The notes under the pieces: model-generated
What the model was told of the DNA's origin: nothing
Seen by the model: the letters and a program-made list of their open reading frames with translations, nothing else
The model's database searches: none
Assembly: GCF_000142905.1 (NCBI RefSeq)
Contig: NW_013657676.1
Span: 437,256 to 501,255 of the forward strand
DNA length: 64,000 nucleotides
Direction of reading: 5' to 3'
Source of the DNA: Thecamonas trahens ATCC 50062
Taxonomy: Eukaryota > Apusozoa > Apusomonadida > Apusomonadidae
Program-made: the position numbers and the translations under genes
In this document: one piece after another, positions 10,001 through 18,732 of the stretch
Layout: every line of letters begins with the position of its first letter
Numbering within the stretch: position 1 is the stretch's first letter

Positions 10001-10822
10001 TCAGAGCTCGTCATGATCACGGTGCACTGCCGCCAACGCTGCACGTGCTGCCGCTAGCCGTGCCATAGCTTTCTCGACATCAGCAGCATCAAAGCTCTCA
10101 TGCCCCATCTGCTGCGAGGCCTGGGCCATATCGCCTCGAGCCTGCGAGCCGTAGTTCCGCGCATTGTTCGCCGCATGCGTCTCCTGGATCCGGGCACGGA
10201 CATGGTTCTCGTAGCTCTCTGCGTGCCGCCGAACAGCGGCTGCGAGGCTCTCAGGCGTTGCGCTCGCGGCATCGGCCACGAACGCCGAGCCCGCCAGCGC
10301 CGAAGGGCGGCGTGCGGCGGCTCGAGCCGCAGCATGCGAGACGGCGTGCGAGATCGGAATGCCGTCGCCGATTATGGATACACAGGCAGCGCGGGCTTCA
10401 GCCTCAGCAGCAGCAGCATCGTGCGGGCTGTAGGCCAGCGCCTCAGCGGCGTCGTCGAGCCAGGCCCGCAGCGCAGCGCCGTAGCGGGCGAGCAGCGGCT
10501 CGCACAGCGGATAGACGTGGTTGTCTTGCGAGCCGATGCGGCAGAGCGCAGGCGTCAGCAGCGCCGCCCGCGCGCTCTTGCCCACCACGGCTCGACGACC
10601 GGCATCGGCTTCGACATCAGAGTCGGCAGCCTTGGAGAGGTGGAAGGCGTGCACGCCGAGGGCACGGGTGAGGAGGCAGCGGCAAGCGTCGACGGCGTCT
10701 TCCGTCATCAGTGCCATGGCTCCCGGCACCGTCGGCGCCTCTTTCTCGGCCGCTGCCGCAGGCATGACTAGCACCAGGGTGAGGAGGGCGACCAGACTAA
10801 GAGCAATGTGTATGAGTGCCAT
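10001..10822 (-). CDS. ER-lumenal protein with HDEL tail (signal peptide, Cys-containing)
   Basis: A 273-residue protein from ATG 10822. A clear signal peptide (ALIHIALSLVALLTLVLVMPAAAA) and a terminal HDEL mark it as retained in the ER lumen. The mature chain is helical and Ala-rich with spaced cysteines (CRC, LCRIG, LCEP, ACVS). That pattern could suit a saposin-like or canopy-like fold, but the match is too weak to name. Convergent with the gene to its left (35 bp between stops) and 105 bp downstream of the VPS26 stop on the same strand. A second HDEL protein lies at 17891-18694, with the same DHDEL ending but no obvious sequence similarity. Confidence 0.7.
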   Translation of the reverse strand: MALIHIALSLVALLTLVLVMPAAAAEKEAPTVPGAMALMTEDAVDACRCLLTRALGVHAFHLSKAADSDVEADAGRRAVVGKSARAALLTPALCRIGSQDNHVYPLCEPLLARYGAALRAWLDDAAEALAYSPHDAAAAEAEARAACVSIIGDGIPISHAVSHAAARAAARRPSALAGSAFVADAASATPESLAAAVRRHAESYENHVRARIQETHAANNARNYGSQARGDMAQASQQMGHESFDAADVEKAMARLAAARAALAAVHRDHDEL

Positions 10823-10927
10823 GGCAACCGCAAAGAGAGATGAGGTGGTGCCACTCGTCACCGGGAAGCTCGCCGTGCGGTGCGTGCGGCTCAGGTCCAA
10901 CAGGCATGCCGGGCCGGGCTTGGCGGT

Positions 10928-12116
10928 TTATGCCCTGCCGCTCGACGCCGATTCAGACGGCGGCGGCGGGGAGGAGGGGGGCGAGCCAGGACGGAGGCGG
11001 ACGCGGGTGCGGCGAGTCCGGGTCCGGGTGATTCTGCGCGGATCGCGCCGCCAGAGCACAATCTCCTGCTGCTTGTAGTAGCGGCGATCGGTGGCATCGA
11101 CGAGAACGAGGTTGAGGTAGTACCGGACCGAGAAGATCTTGATGCCCTCGTGGTAGGTCGGCGTGAGCGGAAAGCCACCGAGGAAGAAGCGGACTGGAAC
11201 GCTCTCGCCATGGACGGGTGCGCCGTCCATGATTTCAAACTTGGCCAGCGTTTGTGTGTCGGTGTACGCTTGAGCCTGCGGCAGGCCGGTAGACTCGGAC
11301 CGGGTCAGGGCCAGCTCCATGAACTTGATGGGCACGCGGACCAGGAGAAAGAAGACCTTGCCAACAATGACGTCGCGCAGATGATACTTGGACGAGGAGT
11401 ACTCAAACTCAATGTGCAGTGACTCCTCGATGCCGACCTCCATCTTGATCGAGTTGTTGATGGCCGGCGGCTTGTTGTAGACGTGAACCCAGAGCTCCTG
11501 CTCGTGGACGACAGACTGCATAAGCGACCGCACAATCGTGACACGGATCACGTACCGGACCCGCACGTTGGCGCCTGCGTACGACTCGAGCGGGCAGTGC
11601 GGGACGCCGAAATCAAACGGGAACAGCGCCACGCCCGCAGCCAGCTCCCCCGGATCAGCCAACGCGTACGCCTCGTGGACAAACTGCGACCTCGAATCAC
11701 GGTCGTAGAACAGGGCCATGTCACCCACCAACTCGACGACAATGCCGTTGTGCTCCATCGGCCTTGCCGTGTCCACCGTCACCGCCCCAGACATGGCCTC
11801 TCCGCTCACCACCACCGGCAGCAGCACGGGCTCGTCTACACCCACCACCCACGCGCACATACGGTGAGCCATCCCTGCACCACACACACATACACACATA
11901 CACACAACATCATTCCTCTTCGCAGCAGCTTACCTTGTCCGTCTAGCGCCAGAGGCACGCACCTCCGCGGAGTGACTGCATCGTCCAGCGCCACCGCCAC
12001 CTCGACGTGCTGTCCAGTAAAGAGAGACTGTGGCGGGGGAGCAAGGTGGTGAGTATGGCGTGTGTGGTGTGGTTAGAGATGGTGGCAGAGGGGGGTAAGG
12101 GACTACATACCAGCAT
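10928..12116 (-). CDS. VPS26: Retromer subunit VPS26
   Basis: An arrestin-fold subunit of retromer, which returns cargo from endosomes to the Golgi or plasma membrane. Three exons on the minus strand: 12116-12111 (only ATG CTG), 12027-11934, and 11835-10928. The introns are 12028-12110 and 11836-11933; both have CTCACC branch-like motifs and matching phases. The product is 335 residues and starts MLSLFTGQHVEVAV. Diagnostic blocks include INNSIKMEVGIEESLHIEFE, YSSSKYHLRDVIVGKVFFLL, and KFEIMDGAPVHGESVPVRFFLGG, followed by FSVRYYLNLVLVD and KQQEIVLWRR. The last ~35 residues are a basic then Pro/Ser-rich tail. Confidence 0.96.
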
Positions 12117-12697
12117 GGCGAGGTGGATTGGTATGAGGAGGGGGGGTGGAGTGTGGGTGGGCACGGGTAGGTAAGGTGGTTGTGCGCGTCTCGGCTGTGC
12201 GCGTGACTGTGACCGGCTTCGGCCAGGGTGCGGCGTGGGGGAAGAGCGATGATGAGGCCAAGCTATGGTTGATCGGGTAGGTGTAGGCACGAGTTCAGTG
12301 GATGCGGATGCAGATGTTGAAGGGAGGAGATGTTGCCCATGTGTGATGAGAGATAGTCCAAGGCAAACCAGGCGAGGCCAGTCGAGGCAAGTCACAGGCC
12401 TGGTCGAGGCAAGGCAAGGCGAGGCGAGAGGATCCCTCGGTCTGCCTCACTCGGGAGTAACCCAGACAGAGCGGATGTGAGCGACAGGAGGTGGGGACAC
12501 CTCATCGGGGACGTGGACATTCTTGTCTCGAGCACAAGCACAAGCACACAAGCACACAAGCACCCACACACACACACACACATACACACACACACACACA
12601 CAGGTGCGCGCATACACACGGATATACGCATACTCTTTGCCCCTCGCTCTATCTCTTTTCTGTGCTTACGCGTTCTGGGGAATAGCAAGCGGTGGTG
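12117..12697. promoter_or_regulatory. Divergent region between VPS26 and inhibitor-3, simple repeats
   Basis: A 581-bp region between divergent genes. It contains GAGGCAAG-type short direct repeats (about 12370-12428), a CAAGCACA tandem (12533-12562) and a CA microsatellite (about 12566-12602). No gene was seen. Confidence 0.4.
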
Positions 12698-13277
12698 ATG
12701 CAGTCGACGCGGACAGCGATGACGACGACGATGACAACGGCGGCAACGACGACAGAGAGAGCCAATGAGCTCGTTCTTCAACTGGCGGCAGATGATGCAG
12801 AGCCGGAGGCGGCAGTTCCCTCGCGGAGAGTCCAGTGGGCGCCGGATGTTGTCGATAACGAGCATCTCAACAAGAAGAGTTCGAAGAGTACGTGGTCAGG
12901 CAGGGGAAGAAGTCGGGGTGTGGGCGACGTCGAGCAGAGTGACTCACATTAAGGCGGGGGATGGGGCAGTCTGCTGTGTGTATCACAAGCCACGGGCGTT
13001 TGGAGAGTCATCGTCTGAATCGGCATCGTCAGACATGTCGGACGACTACGAGACGCGGATGAGGAAGATTCGGATGCGGCGGAAGAAGGCCATCGAGGCT
13101 GCACGGCGGAAGCATGCCGAGGAGGGGGCACACGTGCATGGGGAAGAGTGCATGCACGGCGATGAGAGTGGGGGCGGAGGCCATGGGCACGATGACAACG
13201 ACGGCCTGGGTGACGCGCGCCACGGATCAGACGCCATCTCTGGCGACGGCGCGGCGTCGTCGATGCCGCACCCGTGA
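12698..13277 (+). CDS. PPP1R11: Protein phosphatase 1 inhibitor-3 (PPP1R11 / Ypi1)
   Basis: A small disordered regulator of protein phosphatase 1. Exon 1 is 12698-12887 and exon 2 is 12970-13277. The 82-bp intron (GTACGT..CAG) interrupts the family signature exactly: RRVQWAPDVVDNEHLNKKSSK joins ICCVYHKPRAFGESS, which aligns with the animal block around VDNEH and CCCIYEKPRAFGESS. RVQW is the PP1-docking RVxF/W motif. The product is 165 residues with a Ser/Asp-rich segment and a His/Cys/Gly-rich tail (HVHGEECMHGDE), which parallels the metal-binding-like tail of the human protein. The start is the first ATG in frame; ATG 12719 is an alternative. Confidence 0.93.
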
Positions 13278-13298
13278 CGCATGCGCCTTGAAAGTCGC

Positions 13299-14201
13299 TT
13301 AAGCGCTTGGCGGCGACGGAAGGTCGAAGAAGATCGGACGCGACGGGGCAGCGTCCAGAGTAACGGGTGCAATGCCCAACGAGAGCCCGTAGACTCTGTC
13401 GGTGAGCTCGGTACCAAAGTAGGCCATCTCGGTAATGGTCGCGCGGCAGCGGGTTGCAGCGTCTGCGGGCCCGTTAAACTCCACATCGACACCCCAGAAC
13501 GCGCGATGGGCGCGGAGGCCGCCGCCGTCATCCTCACGATCCATCGACGGCAGGTCGATGACCAAGTGGTTGACGCCGAGGCTGGCAACCCATGCGGCGG
13601 CCTCGGGCAGCAGATACACCGGATTGGTGCCCGAGTAGGCCATGGCGGCCGCGGCCTGGCGGCTAACTTCAGGCGCCATTGTGCGGATGCAAAGTGCAGC
13701 CAGCGGGACATTGGCGTCGGCCCAGGCGGCGAGCGCGGCTGCATGCGATGCAAACGCCGAGTCGAGGGCGGCGCGAGATACGACCCGGTCGCCTACCGCC
13801 GCGTTCGGGTAGCACATGTCCGGGTCGTCGCTTGAAGCCAGAGCCGCGGCAGTTGCCTCGTCCAAGACGGTGATCTCAGGCGTGAGCAAGAGGGCCAGAC
13901 CTGTGGCGCACACGACCGGCGCGGCCAGATCGCGTGCGACGGCGTCGACGGTGGCGCCACAGGTGGTGATGTGGCCGATGCACTCTGTGTGTGTACCAGC
14001 GCCATGAAAGCAGACAGTAACCACATCACAGTTGCACGAGCCGCCCTTGGCCACTGCGCCGACATACGAGCCAACAGCAAAGGGAGTGGCCTCTGGCGGC
14101 GGGATGGAGAAGGCCGACACGGTCTCTGCTGCCGACGGGGCGACAGGCAGCGAGGCGTCCCACAGCGGCAGGCCGGCGGCCAGCAGCGAGGACGACGACA
14201 T
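13299..14201 (-). CDS. Cyclase-family (kynurenine-formamidase-like) metal hydrolase
   Basis: A 300-residue protein of the cyclase/arylformamidase (KynB-like, PF04199) family, judged by CFHGAGTHTECIGH. This corresponds to the family metal-binding HxGTHxDxPxH signature, with Glu in place of the usual Asp and IGH in place of PxH. HLVIDLPSMDREDDGG downstream also fits this family. It probably hydrolyses an amide or lactone, perhaps N-formylkynurenine; the substrate is not certain. ATG 14201 is chosen because the upstream extension is a Pro-rich shadow of a G/C tract beginning at a GTG. Convergent with inhibitor-3 (21 bp between stops). Confidence 0.7.
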   Translation of the reverse strand: MSSSSLLAAGLPLWDASLPVAPSAAETVSAFSIPPPEATPFAVGSYVGAVAKGGSCNCDVVTVCFHGAGTHTECIGHITTCGATVDAVARDLAAPVVCATGLALLLTPEITVLDEATAAALASSDDPDMCYPNAAVGDRVVSRAALDSAFASHAAALAAWADANVPLAALCIRTMAPEVSRQAAAAMAYSGTNPVYLLPEAAAWVASLGVNHLVIDLPSMDREDDGGGLRAHRAFWGVDVEFNGPADAATRCRATITEMAYFGTELTDRVYGLSLGIAPVTLDAAPSRPIFFDLPSPPSA

Positions 14202-14235
14202 GAGGAAGGTGAGGCTGAAGAGGGGAGAGAGGGGA

Positions 14236-14250
14236 GGGGGGGGGGGGGGG
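14236..14250 (-). repeat. G15 tract just upstream of the cyclase-family gene
   Basis: A 15-G run within a G/A-rich block (about 14218-14300), lying 35-49 bp upstream of the ATG at 14201. On the transcribed sense strand it is C/T-rich, so it may sit in the promoter or 5' UTR. Confidence 0.8.
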
Positions 14251-14436
14251 TGGAGAGAGGTGGAGGGGGGAGGGGGAGGGGGGGGGAGAGGGGGGAGCGC
14301 CTTGGCCGCAGGCACGGGTCACGGAGCACGGGGGACGGGCACGGGGGCAATGGGGCGGGCCGGCCGCGTGGGGGCAAGGCTTGGGGTAGGGATAGGGAAG
14401 CACTTGTCTCTCTTGGGGACAGTTTAGAGGCAGATC

Positions 14437-15875
14437 ATGACGCTGTCGGACAAGCAGAAGATGCGACTGTAGGTGGTGGGGAGGAGGGGGAGGGGGGGGT
14501 GAAGGGTATATGGATATGGAGGGGGGGGGGGGGGCGAAGGCGGGGTGGGGGTGGTGCGGGAGACTGGACAGTGGACGGGCTTGGAGGGTGCCAAGTGTGC
14601 GTGTGATGCCAGAATGACTGATACAAGGATGGAGTGGTTGGGTGTGGGTGATGCGGGGTGTCGGGGATGGGCAGGAATGTGGCTGTGGCAGAGTATCTGT
14701 ACCATACGGGGTATCCGGGGGTAGGCGAAGCCTTTGTCGAGGCTGCCGGCGTTGACTACGATAAGAGATCCAAGTACTCGGCGTCACTGGAGCGCAAGTG
14801 GACCTCGTTGCTCAAGCTGAGCAAGAAGATCCGGATGCTACAGGCAGAGTTGGATGAGGCCAAGGCGTTGCTGGCGCTGGGTCCGATCCGCAAGCCCGCC
14901 GCCGAGGCTGGGTTCCTCCCGGCGGCGACGGCCACGTACGAGATGCGTGCGCACCGCGACGAGATCTCGTCGCTCGTTTTTCACCCGACCGAGCCCGTGC
15001 TGGTCACCGGCGGCTACGACTCGACGGTGCGGTTCACCGACTATGAGACCGGCGAGTCGCTGGGCAAGCCGCTCCGCGAGTCGGGCGCGGTGTCGGCGGT
15101 CGCGGTTGATGCGAGCGGCAGCTTGCTGGCATCGGCCTCGGTCTCGTCCATCCGAGTGTGGCAGTGGGAGTCGCGAAAGCGGCTCAAGTCGCTGACGGGG
15201 CACGAGGCCGATGTGTGGGACGTGGCATTCACTCCCGATGCCTCGCACCTAGTCTCGGCGTCTCGCGACACGACGGTGAGGGTGTGGACGCTCGACACCG
15301 GGTTCTGCGTCAAGATTCTTAGCGGGCACTCGGAGTGGGTGCGTAGCGTCAGTGTCGCGCCCAACGGCGAGGTGTACGCCTCGGCTGGCGCCGACAACAC
15401 GGTGTGCGTTTGGGGTGCAGACGACAGCGCCCCACGGGCGGTGCTCTCGCACCACAGTCACGTGGTTGAGGTTGTGGCGTTTGCGCCGGCCACTGCGAGC
15501 GTGCACCTCGCCAAGCTTCAGGGCGTTGATGCTGATGAACCTACTGTGGCTGCGGCACAGTATGTGGCGTCGGGCGGGCGCGACGCGATGATCCACGTCT
15601 ACGACGCCGCGGCCGGCGCGCTGGTCGCTTCGTTTGCCGGCCACGACGGCTGGGTCCGCGACCTCGCGTTCCACCCGTGCGGTGAGTTCCTCCTCTCATG
15701 TGGCGATGACAAGTCGGTCAGGGTCTGGTCGCTGGCGAGCGGCAAGTGTGTCAAGACATACACCAAGGCGCACAGCGTGTTTGTGGGAGCGATGGCGTTC
15801 AACGTCCGCTCGCCGGTTGTGGCTACTGGCGATGTCAGCGGTGGGCTGAAAATCTGGAACTGTGTCGCGCCGTGA
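14437..15875 (+). CDS. PAFAH1B1: LIS1 / PAFAH1B1 dynein regulator
   Basis: A dynein cofactor (LIS1/nudF). Exon 1 is 14437-14468 and encodes MTLSDKQKMR plus two bases. The intron is 14469-14674 (GTAGGT..CAG). Exon 2 is 14675-15875. Splicing restores the LisH helix (MTLSDKQKMRL + NVAVAEYLYHTGY), in register with the animal MVLSQRQRDEL..YL. The product is 410 residues, as usual. It has LisH, a short coiled coil (LLKLSKKIRMLQAELDEAKA) and seven WD40 repeats ending in KIWNC. Blocks such as HEADVWDVAF, TGFCVKILSGHSEWVR and HDGWVRDLAFHPCGEFLLSC match LIS1 specifically. The intron carries a G14 run. The stop is 21 bp from the convergent apyrase stop. Confidence 0.96.
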
Positions 15876-15896
15876 TCAACTGGAGGCCAAGCTGCC

Positions 15897-17363
15897 TCAA
15901 AACTCGGTGTAGTCGGACGGACGGCGCCGGCGGGCGCGTACAAGCAGCGGCACAGCGACAAGGGCAATGCCCGCGAGCAGGAGCGCCCCAAAGACGAGCA
16001 TGACGGCCGTGTAAGCCGAGCCTGTCTTCAGCTGCAGCCGCGGTTTGAGCGCCGGATACTCAAAGATTCGGGCCTCGTACAAGATGGCGCCGAGCGTCCA
16101 CGACATGTCGTAGTTGTTGACCTCTTGCACAAATGCGATCGGGGCAGACGGCGCGAAGTTGTAGCCTTCGAGGAGGAGTGCCGAGGTCCACATGGCAATG
16201 AAGCACGGGTGGTCCTCGTCGTAAGCTGGCGGAAGCGCGGCCGCCTGGGCCGATGCATCCAGCGCGCAAAACGCACGGGTTGCCGCGCGGTACGCCTCGG
16301 GTGTGTGGGTCGTGTTGAGCGCGAAGCCGACAGCACGAGCGCCAGCCGCGTAGTTGTCAGTGGCGTAGAAGATGCCGGTTTCCGGGCCGTGGCGGGCGAG
16401 ATCCGGCTGATACTGACCTTGCATGCCGCAGCTAGTGTACGGACACGAGTCGGAAGCGTTGAGGAGCTGCACTGCAAGCATCTCGCAGAGGGTGGCGTTT
16501 GACGAGCCAAACAGCGTGATGCCTGCCGCGGCCGAGGTATGGTTGGCGCCGAGCGGCTCGCATGGATCGTAGTACGCGTTAGGTATGCCCGGCACTCCGG
16601 CATCAGGCAAGGTCTTGAGCACGTTGTACATTCGGTACCGGGCCTGGTTCTTGCCGTACAGCAGATACGAGGTGGTGTACACACCCGGCGTGTACGGGGC
16701 GGTGTAGGCGCTGGGAATGTCGGACGGCGAGAGATTCCGCGGGGCAAAGGCAATCTGAGTCGAAGCTCCACCACAGTCGAGAATGCCAACGGTAGCGTTG
16801 ATCGGCACAGTCCGGCGGAGGTTGCCGAGCGCCTGGTTGACGGCCACGTACATGTACGCGCCCTCGTGGGTGCCCTCGATGACCCGGGCGGCGCGGATGC
16901 CCGGGACGATGGAAAAGTCGGTGAGCGCCTTGAACGAGGCAATCACCTCGCGCATCAGAAAGTCCTGCTGCACTTGTGGCAGCAGGCGGAGGCCAGCAGT
17001 GGCACGGAGAAAGATTGGCGTGAGGTACTGCTTCGAGTCCGGCACCTGGCTGTCGGCAAACTCGAGCAGTGGCCGCAGATACGCCCGCACCTCGGCTGCC
17101 GACGCACCGCCAAACTCGGAGAGGCCTGGCTTGATCTTGAGAAAGACTGGGTGCGCGTTCACCTCCGGATAAGTCCGATCCTCGGGCGGGTTAGCATACC
17201 AGGTGTAGACGTAGACCCGGGTGCCCGACGAGCCGGCGTCGAGCATGACACCATACCGCAGCTGTCCTGCCGTATCCTTGACCAGCCCACCACAAAGCAA
17301 AGCGACGAGACCAGCCACAGCCACCACCATGCCAAGGAGCACAACTATCATACCCACACGCAT
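15897..17363 (-). CDS. Ecto-apyrase / NTPDase (GDA1-CD39 family), two TM segments
   Basis: A 488-residue nucleoside tri/diphosphate hydrolase with N- and C-terminal membrane anchors (residues ~5-27 and ~452-477). This topology puts the catalytic domain in the lumen or outside the cell. Apyrase conserved regions are present: ACR1 DAGSSGTRVYVY (42-53), ACR2 FLRATAGLRLL, an ACR3-like EGTHEGAYMYVAVN, ACR4 GILDCGGASTQIAF, and a C-terminal NNYDMSWTLGAILYEA. NxS/T sites occur throughout. In ACR3 the family usually has EGxxEG; here the core glutamates are kept. ATG 17363 is chosen; the upstream extension is an artefact of the G tract. Confidence 0.93.
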   Translation of the reverse strand: MRVGMIVVLLGMVVAVAGLVALLCGGLVKDTAGQLRYGVMLDAGSSGTRVYVYTWYANPPEDRTYPEVNAHPVFLKIKPGLSEFGGASAAEVRAYLRPLLEFADSQVPDSKQYLTPIFLRATAGLRLLPQVQQDFLMREVIASFKALTDFSIVPGIRAARVIEGTHEGAYMYVAVNQALGNLRRTVPINATVGILDCGGASTQIAFAPRNLSPSDIPSAYTAPYTPGVYTTSYLLYGKNQARYRMYNVLKTLPDAGVPGIPNAYYDPCEPLGANHTSAAAGITLFGSSNATLCEMLAVQLLNASDSCPYTSCGMQGQYQPDLARHGPETGIFYATDNYAAGARAVGFALNTTHTPEAYRAATRAFCALDASAQAAALPPAYDEDHPCFIAMWTSALLLEGYNFAPSAPIAFVQEVNNYDMSWTLGAILYEARIFEYPALKPRLQLKTGSAYTAVMLVFGALLLAGIALVAVPLLVRARRRRPSDYTEF

Positions 17364-17890
17364 GATGCCTGACTGGGCTGGGTGCAACGACAGGTGATGC
17401 TGGCTGATTGGCTGATGCAGGAGTCGGTCGAGATGTGCCGAAGGTCCGTTGGTCCGCAGGTGTGCGGGGCAAGGGGGGGGGGGGGGGGGGGGGGGGGGCG
17501 CTTGGGACAGCGATGAGGCGGTGTCCTCCAGCAGAGGACGATCAAGCATGGGCGATTGCGCTCCGGTACGCCGTGTTTACGCATCCACAGGCACCCGGCG
17601 ATCAAGCTTGGGGAAATGCGCTTCGGCAATTGATGTTTACGCATCCACAGGCAGAAGGCCTATGGCGAGCGCTGTGCAGATGGAGCGATCATGCATGGCC
17701 GAAGGGGCCGCCAAATGTCTTACCTGACCGATTCCGTACCGTAACGGGCTAAACGTCGGCGGCGAGGCATGTGGCGGCGCTCGCTCGCTGACCTCACCGT
17801 CGCAGCAAGTTCATGAAGAGGGAAGAAGGGGGGAATGCTTCTCGGAGATAAAGTCACTCATCTCGGTCACAGTACAAAGAAACAGAAAAC
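17364..17890. promoter_or_regulatory. Divergent region between apyrase and the second HDEL gene
   Basis: A 527-bp divergent spacer holding a 26-G run (17473-17498) and a pair of 60-bp direct repeats (next entry). Small frames exist on both strands but have no convincing start or family. Confidence 0.4.
17541..17660. repeat. Two tandem 60-bp repeats, ~75% identical
   Basis: Units 17541-17600 and 17601-17660 align without gaps and are identical at about 45 of 60 positions by my count; the segment tgtttacgcatccacaggca is perfectly shared. A third, partial copy of the unit start (gatcatgcatgg) is seen near 17687. Because 60 is a multiple of 3, both strands read as 20-residue repeats (on +, DQAWxxALRxxxFTHPQA). 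Confidence 0.8.
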
Positions 17891-18694
17891 ATGGGAAGGA
17901 CACGCGAGTGGCTGGTGGTGGCGTTGGTGGCGCTGGTCGTGGTGGCGCTGGCCTGGCCGGCGGCGGGGAAGAAGGGCGAAGGGGCGGCGGCCAAGGTGAG
18001 CGAGGACGACGACGACTTTATGGACATTGAGGACTTTTCGTGGCAGATTGCCGACGACGCCGAGGAGGTCTGTCTGCAGTACTGCAAGGAGAAGCGCAAG
18101 CGGCCGTTCCTCTGCAACGTCTTCTCCCAGCTTGTCGGCATGGTCGCCGACCATACCCTCGGCTCGGTCAACCGCTTCCTCAACTTCCGCAAGGAGGCCA
18201 TCCTCAAAAAGTACTACGACCCGATCTTTAAGCTCGAGCTGACGACCAAGCTCCGCGAGTCTGCTGCGTACACCGTCGACAACGACGTCCGCAATGCCAC
18301 AGAGATTCGTGAGCACTTTAACCAGCGCTTCTTCCAGTGGTTCGTCATGTCCTCGCTCTCCGACAAGGGCGCGGCTGGCCTCTCCGGCTCGGAGCTCTCG
18401 TCGCTCGGCGGCGGCGGCGCCGGCGCGGGCTTGGGCGGCCTTGGTGGCGCGCTGGCAGGCATGGGTGGTGCCGGCGCCGGCTCGCACCCGCCCGGCTCGC
18501 CCGAGGCCGAGGCCATTGCCGCCTTCCAGCGTTCGCAGGCTGGTGGCGCCGGCGGCTTCGACATGTCGCAGTTTGACAAGCCCAAGACGCCCGAGGAGCA
18601 GGCGGCCATCGACGCCTTCCACCGCTCGGTTGCCGAGGGCAAGATCGATCTTTCCGCGCCTGCCGCTGCGGCTGATGACCACGACGAGCTGTAA
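17891..18694 (+). CDS. ER-lumenal protein with HDEL tail, Gly-rich
   Basis: A 267-residue protein with a signal peptide (WLVVALVALVVVALAWPAAG), an acidic stretch (EDDDDFMDIED), and a helical core with three Cys (EVCLQYC, FLCNVF). The core contains the segments SVNRFLNFRKEAILKKYYDP and REHFNQRFFQWFVMSSL. A flexible Gly/Ala-rich linker follows, then two related short units (AEAIAAFQRSQAGG and EQAAIDAFHRSVAEG). The C-terminal HDEL is a canonical ER retrieval signal. I do not recognise the core family. It ends 38 bp from the convergent YRTDRV-repeat gene. Confidence 0.75.
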   Translation: MGRTREWLVVALVALVVVALAWPAAGKKGEGAAAKVSEDDDDFMDIEDFSWQIADDAEEVCLQYCKEKRKRPFLCNVFSQLVGMVADHTLGSVNRFLNFRKEAILKKYYDPIFKLELTTKLRESAAYTVDNDVRNATEIREHFNQRFFQWFVMSSLSDKGAAGLSGSELSSLGGGGAGAGLGGLGGALAGMGGAGAGSHPPGSPEAEAIAAFQRSQAGGAGGFDMSQFDKPKTPEEQAAIDAFHRSVAEGKIDLSAPAAAADDHDEL

Positions 18695-18732
18695 ACGCCC
18701 CATCACAACGACACGCTCGTGCCATTCTGCTC

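Noticed and set aside
12566-12602. CA repeats and other short arrays as a possible CRISPR or satellite locus
   Set aside because: They are ordinary dinucleotide microsatellites with no spacers; the host is a eukaryote.
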